Shown in pieces: positions 33,659 through 41,688 of a stretch of 64,000 nt of DNA. Position 1 is the first letter of the stretch. Every line of letters starts with the position of its first letter. The position numbers and the translations under genes are program-made. Origin of the DNA: Spirochaetota bacterium (GTDB lineage Bacteria; Spirochaetota; UBA4802; UBA5550); assembly GCA_016933025.1 (NCBI GenBank), contig JAFGBT010000003.1:62001-126000 (forward strand). The letters are read 5' to 3'. The notes below the pieces were generated by a model, which did no database searches, was not told the origin of the DNA, and worked only from the letters and a program-made list of their open reading frames with translations.

Positions 33659-35767
33659 ATGTTTTTTCTTACATTATTGCAAAGATGTCGGGTTTTTTTT
33701 GTATTATTACTAACGATATTGTTATACCTGGCTCTTCCCGACACCTCGTCTCTGGCAATGGAACCGGTCGTTATCGATGATTTGCTTACCAGCAAGGTAA
33801 TCGGGCGGCACGTGAATTATTTTGAAGATGTCAAAAAAAATACGACATTTAATGAAATCCTGGCGGAAAGAACGAAGGTCAAGCTCCCCTGGGTAAAATC
33901 AAACGCTGATAATCTTGGATTCGGTTTCAAGGAAGCGGTATACTGGGTGCGATTTTCCTTAAAAAATCCGACCAGACACGACATAGAATTCTATCTTTAT
34001 CAGGCGTATCCTCATAATGACAGGCTGAGCCTGTACGTGCCGGATAAGGCAGGCAACTACTCGGTGATACAAACCGGCGCGGCCTATCCGTTCGCGACGA
34101 GACCATACAGGTATAAGAACTTTGTCTTTCCTCTAATAATTGAAGCCCGGTCTGTGAAGCACATGTATCTTCGCCTCGATTCGCACGGTTCGATCAACAT
34201 CAATCTTTCAGTTGTATCGCCGAAAACCTTCGAATCCATAAAAGAAAACGATGCCATATTTTTTTGGACCTTCTACGGGATTTTTTTCGTTATGTTTATA
34301 TTCAATATGTTCATATATTTTTCCACCGGGGAGCGGAGTTATTTATATTACACCATGTATATTGCATCGTTCGGACTGTTTACGATGTCGCTTGACGGCA
34401 TGGGATTTCAGTATCTGTGGCCGGACAACGTGGCCATCGGAAAGATGCCGATCGCGCTCTCCATGTCGGTTATTATTTTTTCAATCGTCCGGTTCGCGCA
34501 GCATTTCATCAATGTCCGCAAGTACTCCAGGGTATTGCATGTCATGCTGTCCAGTATAGTCTGGGCCGCTGTGTCGCTGCTGGTCGTTTCGGTCGTTACG
34601 TGGAACTACTGGTTCGCCATAACGTCTACTAATGCGCTGGCGGGAATCGCCGCTTTTCTGGGACTGACATGCCTTGCATATTTGCTGTTTGTAAAGAAGA
34701 TCCGATCGCGGCAGGGATGGTTCTTCATCGGCTCGTTCATTTTCTTTCTTCTCGGCGTAATAATGGTGGTCCTATACCACAGGGGCATATTGCCGGCGAC
34801 AGTGGTGATCGTCAACGGCATATATGTGGGAGCCGTGTTCCAGGTCATTACCCTTTCACTCGGCATCGCGGACAAGATCAATTCGATGAAAAACGAGCTT
34901 AACGTGTTGAACACGGGCCTGGAAGAAATAGTCACGGACCGCACAAAGGAGCTTCTGGCCGCAAACGAGGAGATGCAAAATGTGAACCGGACCCTGGTCA
35001 AGGCACGCGACGCCCTCTGGGACGAGATGCAGCTCGCCAAAAAAATACAGACAGTCCTCCTGCCGGACAGGCCGTCAATAACAGGGTACGAGATCTCGGC
35101 GTTCATGAAGCCCGCGGACGATGTGGGCGGCGATTACTATGACGTCATCCACGCGGGAGGGGTGGACTGGATAGTGATCGGTGATGTATCTGGACATGGC
35201 ATGCCTGCGGGCCTGGTCATGATGATGGCGCAGACTTCCATCAATACGGTTATCAGCAACCAGCCGGGACTGGCGCCTTCGGAGGTGCTGACCAAAGTAA
35301 ACAAGACCCTGTACCGGAATATCAAGAAGCTCGATGAAGACAAATACATGACCATCACGGTGCTGGCGGCGCACCGGGAAGGCCGCTTCATCTTCTCGGG
35401 CCTCCACCAGGACATTCTGGTGTACCGCACCGGCTCGAGCGAGGTCGAGCAGGTGGACACGAACGGAATGTGGATAGGCATAATCAACGACTTGAGCGGC
35501 AAGGTCACGGATGACTATTTGACCATGCTTCCAGGCGATTCTCTGCTTCTCTATACCGACGGCATAACCGAAGCATGGCGCAAGGGGAGTGAAAAAGACG
35601 TACGCAGTATGGAAGAGGAGATGTTCGGAGAGGAAAGACTGAAGCGTGTGTTCGCGGAAAACGCGCGACGGCCGGTCGGCGAGATAAGGGACGCAATCCT
35701 TGCGTCGCAGTATGATTATGTTCCCAATGATGACGTCACACTGCTGATTGTGCGGCGGGCGAGTTAG
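33659..35767 (+). CDS. 7TMR-DISM sensor with SpoIIE-type PP2C phosphatase domain, copy 1
   Basis: A 702-residue transmembrane phosphatase. In order: signal/anchor (about 5-30); an extracytoplasmic 7TMR-DISMED2 carbohydrate-binding-like domain (about 40-190, with NLGFGF..AVYWVRF); seven membrane helices (about 198-400); a coiled-coil linker; and a SpoIIE/RsbU PP2C domain (about 470-700) with DVGGDYYDV, GDVSGHGMPAG, YTDGITEA and NDDVTLLIV, the metal-binding aspartates being present. Such enzymes dephosphorylate anti-anti-sigma-type STAS proteins in response to an external ligand. No STAS or anti-sigma gene is adjacent. ATG at 33659 is preferred over TTG at 33653; neither has a good ribosome site. 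Confidence 0.9.
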   Translation: MFFLTLLQRCRVFFVLLLTILLYLALPDTSSLAMEPVVIDDLLTSKVIGRHVNYFEDVKKNTTFNEILAERTKVKLPWVKSNADNLGFGFKEAVYWVRFSLKNPTRHDIEFYLYQAYPHNDRLSLYVPDKAGNYSVIQTGAAYPFATRPYRYKNFVFPLIIEARSVKHMYLRLDSHGSININLSVVSPKTFESIKENDAIFFWTFYGIFFVMFIFNMFIYFSTGERSYLYYTMYIASFGLFTMSLDGMGFQYLWPDNVAIGKMPIALSMSVIIFSIVRFAQHFINVRKYSRVLHVMLSSIVWAAVSLLVVSVVTWNYWFAITSTNALAGIAAFLGLTCLAYLLFVKKIRSRQGWFFIGSFIFFLLGVIMVVLYHRGILPATVVIVNGIYVGAVFQVITLSLGIADKINSMKNELNVLNTGLEEIVTDRTKELLAANEEMQNVNRTLVKARDALWDEMQLAKKIQTVLLPDRPSITGYEISAFMKPADDVGGDYYDVIHAGGVDWIVIGDVSGHGMPAGLVMMMAQTSINTVISNQPGLAPSEVLTKVNKTLYRNIKKLDEDKYMTITVLAAHREGRFIFSGLHQDILVYRTGSSEVEQVDTNGMWIGIINDLSGKVTDDYLTMLPGDSLLLYTDGITEAWRKGSEKDVRSMEEEMFGEERLKRVFAENARRPVGEIRDAILASQYDYVPNDDVTLLIVRRAS

Positions 35768-35772
35768 CTGTG

Positions 35773-37851
35773 ATGATTCGCTTGATAAAAACATGTGTGC
35801 TGGCCGTGTCGTGCGTGCTCCTGTATGCGCAGTACGGTCATGCGTACGGCGTCAAGCCGGTCATTATCGACGGCTCCTTTGAAAGCGCTTCAATCGGCCG
35901 CAATCTTGACTACATCGTGGATTCCGGGAAGAACCTTTCGTTCAACAATGTGTCATCAGACGCGAAAGTCAGGAAGCTGAAGTGGATACATTCACATGAG
36001 GACAATCTCGGGTTCGGGTTCTCAACAAGCGCGTATTGGGTCCGATTTGCAATCAGGAACATCTCAAAGAAAGATATCGCGGTATATTTAAAACAGGATT
36101 ATCCGCTCATAAATCATATATCGTTATATGCCCCTGATGAAAAAGGGGGATATCATGAGATCAAGACCGGAAACGCATATCCTTTTTCTCAGAGGGCTGT
36201 CCAGCACAGGTGCTTTATATTTCCGCTGAAAATAAAGGCGGGAAATGAAGCCCGCTGCTACATGCGGTATGAGTCAAAGAGCTCCATGAATATTCAGCTT
36301 GCTGTCATGTCTCCGGCAGCCTTTCACACATCGATCGAATATGAAATCATCTTCTTCTGGATGTTCTACGGGATTCTGTTCGTGATGCTGGTCTATAACC
36401 TCATTATGTTTTTTGCCACGCTGGACCCGAGTTATTTCTATTACGTCATATACATCGCCTCGTTCGGGCTTTTTACCATGTCGCTGAACGGCATGGCGTA
36501 CCGGTATTTGTGGCCGAATAATATCTGGATCGGCATATTCGCGACGCCGATATGCATGGCGATCATCATCATATCGCTTCACATGTTTGCGCGAACGTAT
36601 ATTGAAGTGAGGAGCTTTTCGCGTTTCTGGGACAATATATTGCTCGCCTGGATTGCGCTCGCCGTCGCCACTCTGGCGATGACGTTCATAACGGGGAATT
36701 ACAGGCTATCCATTACCGTAACGACGGCATTGTCGGGCTCGGCCGCAGCGTCTGCGAGTATGTTTGTCATCAATTTTGTTTTTGTGAAGAAATCGCGGCC
36801 CGCAGTATTTTTTTCAATTTCAATGCTGATGTTTTTAATCGGTGTTATTATGGCCGTATTGAGGCTCTTCGGCTTAATACCAGCAAATATTGTGACTGTG
36901 AATGGCATCATGGTGGGAGCCGTGCTCCAGATCATCATGCTCTCCTTTGGCCTGGCGGACAGGATAAATATCATGAAAAAAGAGCTCACGCTGCTTAACG
37001 TCGAGCTCGAGAATAAGGTGGAGGAACGGACAGCGGAGCTCCTGGCAGCGAATGAAGAGCTCGAGGCGATGAACTGGAAACTCAAGGAAACGCGCGATTC
37101 CCTCTGGGGCGAAATGCAGCTTGCCAAAAAGATCCAGACCGTGCTATTACCCGAGAAGCCGTCGATTTCAGGATATGAAATCTGCGCGTATATGAACCCC
37201 GCGGAAAACGTGGGCGGCGATTATTACGACATCATCAACGAGGGCGGAAAGGACTGGATCGTGATCGGTGACGTGTCCGGCCATGGCGTGCCGGCCGGCC
37301 TCATCATGATGATGATCCAGACGTCGATAAGCACCATCATAGCCGACTCCCCGGGGCTCCCTCCGTCCGAAGTGCTGATTAGAGCCAATAACACCATATA
37401 TAAAAACATCCAGAAGCTTGGCGAGAACAAATACATGACCATTACAGTGCTCGCTGCCCACTCCAAAGGAGAATTCGTCTTTTCCGGGCTGCATCAGGAT
37501 ATCATGGTCTATAGAAAGAGAACGGGGGACGTCGATTGCATCGACACGAACGGGCTGTGGATAGGCGTTGTGGAAGACCTCAACGGCAAGGTCGGCGACA
37601 GCTCCTTTGCCATGGAAAAGGGCGATACCGCGCTGCTGTATACCGACGGAATTTTCGAGGCCTGGGAGAAAAGCGACTATAGAGACCGGAACGACCCATT
37701 CGGACAGATGTTCGGGACTGAGCGTTTGAAGGATACATTCAGAAAATCAGCGGAGAAGCCGATAGACGAAATCAAGGCCGATATCTTATCAGCCCTGGAG
37801 CATTACGAGTGCATGGACGATATCACCATGGTCATTATTCGGCGGCAATAA
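35773..37851 (+). CDS. 7TMR-DISM sensor with SpoIIE-type PP2C phosphatase domain, copy 2
   Basis: A 692-residue paralogue of the preceding gene, five bases downstream of its stop. The architecture is the same: signal peptide, 7TMR-DISMED2 domain with NLGFGF..SAYWVRF, seven membrane helices, coiled-coil linker (LLAANEELEAMNWKLKETRD), and PP2C domain with NVGGDYYDI, GDVSGHGVPAG, YTDGIFEA and MDDITMVII. The catalytic half is much closer to copy 1 than the ligand-binding half, so the two probably sense different ligands but act on similar targets. They are likely co-transcribed. Confidence 0.9.
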   Translation: MIRLIKTCVLAVSCVLLYAQYGHAYGVKPVIIDGSFESASIGRNLDYIVDSGKNLSFNNVSSDAKVRKLKWIHSHEDNLGFGFSTSAYWVRFAIRNISKKDIAVYLKQDYPLINHISLYAPDEKGGYHEIKTGNAYPFSQRAVQHRCFIFPLKIKAGNEARCYMRYESKSSMNIQLAVMSPAAFHTSIEYEIIFFWMFYGILFVMLVYNLIMFFATLDPSYFYYVIYIASFGLFTMSLNGMAYRYLWPNNIWIGIFATPICMAIIIISLHMFARTYIEVRSFSRFWDNILLAWIALAVATLAMTFITGNYRLSITVTTALSGSAAASASMFVINFVFVKKSRPAVFFSISMLMFLIGVIMAVLRLFGLIPANIVTVNGIMVGAVLQIIMLSFGLADRINIMKKELTLLNVELENKVEERTAELLAANEELEAMNWKLKETRDSLWGEMQLAKKIQTVLLPEKPSISGYEICAYMNPAENVGGDYYDIINEGGKDWIVIGDVSGHGVPAGLIMMMIQTSISTIIADSPGLPPSEVLIRANNTIYKNIQKLGENKYMTITVLAAHSKGEFVFSGLHQDIMVYRKRTGDVDCIDTNGLWIGVVEDLNGKVGDSSFAMEKGDTALLYTDGIFEAWEKSDYRDRNDPFGQMFGTERLKDTFRKSAEKPIDEIKADILSALEHYECMDDITMVIIRRQ

Positions 37852-37898
37852 TGATCCATCCAGCGAATTGAACATATATCCGAATATCCCTTTATCGA

Positions 37899-38495
37899 TC
37901 AGGTGCTGAGTATTACAGGCTTTGGGCTTTTCATGCGTATGCCGTTCACGCGTTTGTACCGGCGGAAGAGCGACTTCACGTCCATAGCGAGAAAATCATG
38001 AACCGCCGTGCCACGGACAAGCGTGATGAATTGTTCCAGCTCAGCGGCGTAAAGGCTGTCGAAATGCTTTTTCGACCGGCCGTGCGCGACCCTTACCGCA
38101 CCCATCCGCCTGATGTCTCCATCAAACATCGGGCTGATATGATAAAGCTCATGGAACATGACCCGCAATTTTTCATCCCAGGGAAGGTCAAAAAACCGCG
38201 GCATGTAAAAATATATGATATAGAGGCAGTGCATGCCGTTGTGAGTGATGCGGGGGATAGTGTAATACCGTCCCCGGTATTTTTGGAATTCAGAGCCGTT
38301 TTCGAACCTGAGAGGTATCAGTTTCCCGTAGAGCCCGCCGCGCCCGTTTTTTTTATTGGAACCAACGCAGACGAGCAGTCGACCGACATCTATATGGGCA
38401 AGAGAGGCGGAAGACCGGACGATCTCTGAGATGACGGCGGTCAACGCCTGTGAGAGATTGATTTCACCGTCCGGCTGCACTGAACTTTTCGGCAT
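37899..38495 (-). CDS. Putative zincin-type metallopeptidase
   Basis: A 198-residue cytoplasmic protein with HELYH (His115, Glu116, His119) followed by ISPMFDGDIRRMG and a downstream HGRSKKHFD, where a third metal ligand could lie. The pattern F-HEL-H-I-P-FDGD resembles small phage/bacterial putative metallopeptidases of unknown substrate. The gene overlaps the end of recN by 32 bases in another frame, so translation is probably coupled. No signal peptide. The link to RecN-based repair is only suggested by position. Confidence 0.68.
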   Translation of the reverse strand: MPKSSVQPDGEINLSQALTAVISEIVRSSASLAHIDVGRLLVCVGSNKKNGRGGLYGKLIPLRFENGSEFQKYRGRYYTIPRITHNGMHCLYIIYFYMPRFFDLPWDEKLRVMFHELYHISPMFDGDIRRMGAVRVAHGRSKKHFDSLYAAELEQFITLVRGTAVHDFLAMDVKSLFRRYKRVNGIRMKSPKPVILST

Positions 38496-40185
38496 TCCGC
38501 ACCATTTCTTCCGCGTGTTTTAACGATATCTCCGTGATGGTCTCGCCTGCCAGCATGCGGGCGATCTCCTTAATTTTTTCCTTCGGGTTCAGTTTTTTGA
38601 CCAGGGTGATGATCCGCTCGCCGGTCTTGTTCTTCAGCACGGAGTAGTGGTTGTCGGACATGGAGGCTATCTGCGGGAGGTGGGTGACCACCAGGACCTG
38701 ACGGTTGGCGGCGAGCGACTTAAGTTTGCGGCCGACGATATCCGCTATCTTGCCGCCGATGCCGGCATCAACCTCGTCGAACACCAGGCTGTTGACGATA
38801 TCGGCGGATAGGATGACGTTCTTGATCGCCAGCATGATCCTCGACATTTCGCCGCCAGATGCAACCTTCCTGAGCTGCCTGAGGTCCTCGCCGACATTGG
38901 CGGAGAGGAGGAATTCAATCCGGTCAAGGCCGTGCGGGTAGAGAACATACCGTTTGTTGTCCGCCTCGATTTCTCCGAGTGGATCGACCTCGCGCTGGAT
39001 GGAGACGCGGAACTGGGTGCCCGTCATGCCGAGGTCGGCCAGCTCCTTCATGACCATGGTCTCCAGCTTTCGCGCGACGGTCTTCCGGCTGTCGGAGAGC
39101 CTGAGCGCTACCTCTTTGGCATCCTTTACCGCATGCCGGTATTCGACATTCAGGCGCTCAATCTCTTCCTCGCCTGAATTGATGGCCTCAAGCTCCTTCC
39201 GGGCCTTTTCCGCGTATCCGAGAATGTCCTGGACGGTATCGCCGTATTTCTTCCTGAGGCTTGACAGAAGTGAGAGGCGTTCCTCGACCTGGTTGATCCG
39301 GTCGGGGGAGAAATCGATATGAGTTTCATAGTCGCGCAGGTAGGCCGAGGCGTCTTCGAGTGAATAGAGCGCCTGTTTGATAGAGTCAAGAATGCCGGCA
39401 ATCTCCGGGTCGTACTCCGATATCCTGGAGAGGCTCTGTTCTGACAGCTTCAGTTGTTGCAGAATCCCGCCGTCGCCCCCCATCACGCGTGACGCTGTAT
39501 TGATTTCCTTGAAAAGTTTCTCGGAATTGGCAAGAAGGAGTGACTCGTTTTTCAGCTCTTCCTCCTCGCCGACTTTCAGGCCGGCGGCCTCGATTTCCCT
39601 GATGGCGAAAGAATTGAATTCTATACGGCGCGCTTTTTCCCGTTCGTCGATTTCGAAGGAGTTTAATCTGTCCTTGAGGTTGTGGAGACGTTCGTGGATT
39701 GCGCGCACACGGACGACCTCCCCATTAAGTCCGCCAAAGCTGTCGAGGAGCTCGCGATGGCGGGAAACCTTGACGATGTTCTGGTGCTCGTTCTGGCCGT
39801 GAATGTCGATGAGATATTCTGATATCTCCTTGAGCTTGGAGGCAGGGATCTGTACGGCATTTGCGAAGGATCGCCCCTTCCCGCTGTTGTAGAGCTCCCG
39901 GCGGAGGAAGAGCGTGTCGTTATCGCAGTCGATCCCAGATGCGTCGAGGAGCAGCTTTACCTGTGGAGCGCCCGAGATGTCAAAGTCCGCTTCGAGCGTG
40001 GCCTTCTCGAAGCCGGTACGGATCATATCGGTGGTCATCTTCTCGCCGAGAACACCGGAGAGAGCGTCAATGAGGATGGACTTGCCGGCGCCTGTTTCGC
40101 CGGTGAGAATATTGAGTCCCCTCCCGAACGATATCGCGAGGTCTTCAATGATGACAAAATTCTTTATTTTCAGCTCGAGCAGCAT
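38464..40185 (-). CDS. recN: DNA repair protein RecN
   Basis: A 573-residue SMC-like ATPase that holds broken DNA ends during recombinational repair. The N-terminal half-ATPase has ILTGETGAGKSILIDAL. Two coiled-coil arms fill residues about 150-360. The C-terminal half has the ASGGEMSRIMLAIK signature, VFDEVDAGIGGK as Walker B, and VLVVTHLPQIA. Normal length for the family. It starts 13 bases after nadK, a common pairing. Confidence 0.97.
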   Translation of the reverse strand: MLLELKIKNFVIIEDLAISFGRGLNILTGETGAGKSILIDALSGVLGEKMTTDMIRTGFEKATLEADFDISGAPQVKLLLDASGIDCDNDTLFLRRELYNSGKGRSFANAVQIPASKLKEISEYLIDIHGQNEHQNIVKVSRHRELLDSFGGLNGEVVRVRAIHERLHNLKDRLNSFEIDEREKARRIEFNSFAIREIEAAGLKVGEEEELKNESLLLANSEKLFKEINTASRVMGGDGGILQQLKLSEQSLSRISEYDPEIAGILDSIKQALYSLEDASAYLRDYETHIDFSPDRINQVEERLSLLSSLRKKYGDTVQDILGYAEKARKELEAINSGEEEIERLNVEYRHAVKDAKEVALRLSDSRKTVARKLETMVMKELADLGMTGTQFRVSIQREVDPLGEIEADNKRYVLYPHGLDRIEFLLSANVGEDLRQLRKVASGGEMSRIMLAIKNVILSADIVNSLVFDEVDAGIGGKIADIVGRKLKSLAANRQVLVVTHLPQIASMSDNHYSVLKNKTGERIITLVKKLNPKEKIKEIARMLAGETITEISLKHAEEMVRNAEKFSAAGR

Positions 40186-40198
40186 ATCGCGATTCCGG

Positions 40199-41059
40199 TT
40201 ATCCCCACCCCAGTTTTTCGCGGATGATGGTATAGTAATTTTTTTCCGGGTGTGTGATCAGTTTGATGTTATTGTGCGACTGGCGGATAAGGATTTCGTC
40301 TTTTCCCTCGATGTTGATTACCTCCTGTCCGTCGATTGTCAATAACAGATTTTTATCGTCTGAAATGATTCGCGCTTTGAAATGCGATGAAGCCGGGAGA
40401 ATCATAGGACGCATGGCGAGACTGTGCGCGCATATGGGGTTCATCAAGAAAATTTGGGCTTCCGTCGGCGTTATGATAGGCCCCCCGGCTGATAACGAAT
40501 AGGCAGTGGATCCCGTAGGAGTCGAGATGATAAGACCGTCGCCCGAGTAGGCGCTGAGGGAATTGCCATCGACCTCGAGCTCGAGCCTGATGGGACGCGC
40601 CAGCGATCCCTTGTGAATAACGGCGTCGTTGAGGAATCTTGAGCTTGTTACTTCTTTGCCGTGCCGGTGAAGGACTGCTTCCAGTACCAGCCTCTCCACG
40701 GTGACGGATTCGCCGCGAAGAACCTCTTCCAAATAGCGTGTGTATTCAGAGGGGCTGAATTCAGTCAGGAAGCCGAGCTGGCCCCGGTTAATGCCGAAAA
40801 TGGGCTTTCCGGTGCCGCAAAAGAGGCGGGCGGTCCTCAGAAACGTGCCGTCACCGCCAATGACGATGATTAGATCGGCATTGCTGACAAGACGATCGCT
40901 GTCAACCGCCAGACGGAAGAACTTCTCCTGGCGGATAATATCGTATTCCGGAAGCATGACCGTAAGATTCCGTTTTTCAAGAAATGCAATGATCTCACGA
41001 AGGAGCGGGATACTCTTCGCATCATCTGGACGAAAATTGATTGAAATTGATTGTATCAT
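40199..41059 (-). CDS. nadK: NAD kinase
   Basis: A 286-residue ATP-dependent kinase that makes NADP from NAD. It has the IIVIGGDGTFLRTAR GGDGT motif, NRGQLGFLTE, and the SGDGLIISTPTGSTAYSLSAGGPI motif that binds NAD. Length is normal. It is upstream of recN in the same operon. Confidence 0.96.
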   Translation of the reverse strand: MIQSISINFRPDDAKSIPLLREIIAFLEKRNLTVMLPEYDIIRQEKFFRLAVDSDRLVSNADLIIVIGGDGTFLRTARLFCGTGKPIFGINRGQLGFLTEFSPSEYTRYLEEVLRGESVTVERLVLEAVLHRHGKEVTSSRFLNDAVIHKGSLARPIRLELEVDGNSLSAYSGDGLIISTPTGSTAYSLSAGGPIITPTEAQIFLMNPICAHSLAMRPMILPASSHFKARIISDDKNLLLTIDGQEVINIEGKDEILIRQSHNNIKLITHPEKNYYTIIREKLGWG

Positions 41060-41226
41060 GAGAACGTCCGTCGTTTTGAGTTACTATATGACGCCCCAAT
41101 AATGCCAGTCAATAAAAAAAGGGTTGCGGCCATATTTCAGAATGTCTTTTGATAGTATACGTTTATCGGGCGCTATTAATAAAAAATTTATTACTCCGAT
41201 GGGCCATGGATACAAATAATAAAATC

Positions 41227-41254
41227 TTGACAATATCCGTTACGATACTAATAA
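41227..41254 (+). promoter_or_regulatory. Putative promoter of the HPt gene
   Basis: TTGACA (41227-41232), a 16-base spacer and TAATAA (41249-41254), 55 bases before the start codon. The rest of the 250-base gap from nadK holds nothing else I recognise. Confidence 0.5.
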
Positions 41255-41309
41255 TAAATTGAAAGCCAGCTTACAGTGCGTTTATATCCGGTTCGGCAGA
41301 GGAATATTG

Positions 41310-41666
41310 ATGAAAATTGAAGATTACATAAACAGAAAGGCGTTACGCGACCGCCTCGACGGTGACTTTGACCTGTTGAAGGAGCTCGCTCAGCTTTTCC
41401 TCAGCGATTCGCCGAAACTGTTATCGGCGGTTGTAGATGCCGTGGAAAATAAAAACGGAGATAAAATAGGAAAATCCTCCCATACCATTAAGGGAGCGGT
41501 GGCGAATTTTTCGGCTGACCGGGCGTTTAAAGCCGCCCATGACCTGGAAAAAATTGGCAGGGGCCAGGAATTTGAAAAAGCCGGGGAAGCACTTAAAAAC
41601 CTGACCAGTGAAATAGAATATATGCGGGAGGCCCTCAGATTATTGATGGAGGAGAAAAAACTTTAA
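41310..41666 (+). CDS. Stand-alone HPt phosphotransfer protein
   Basis: A 118-residue four-helix HPt domain with the phosphorylated His58 in SSHTIKGAVANF. The start at 41310 has AGAGGA upstream. HPt proteins relay phosphate between a hybrid kinase's receiver and a response regulator. No kinase is adjacent. The nearest hybrid histidine kinase in the window (59130-61022) and the PP2C phosphatases are possible members of a wider network, but pairing cannot be read from sequence. Confidence 0.9.
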   Translation: MKIEDYINRKALRDRLDGDFDLLKELAQLFLSDSPKLLSAVVDAVENKNGDKIGKSSHTIKGAVANFSADRAFKAAHDLEKIGRGQEFEKAGEALKNLTSEIEYMREALRLLMEEKKL

Positions 41667-41688
41667 GGAGACTTCGATCCACGAATGG

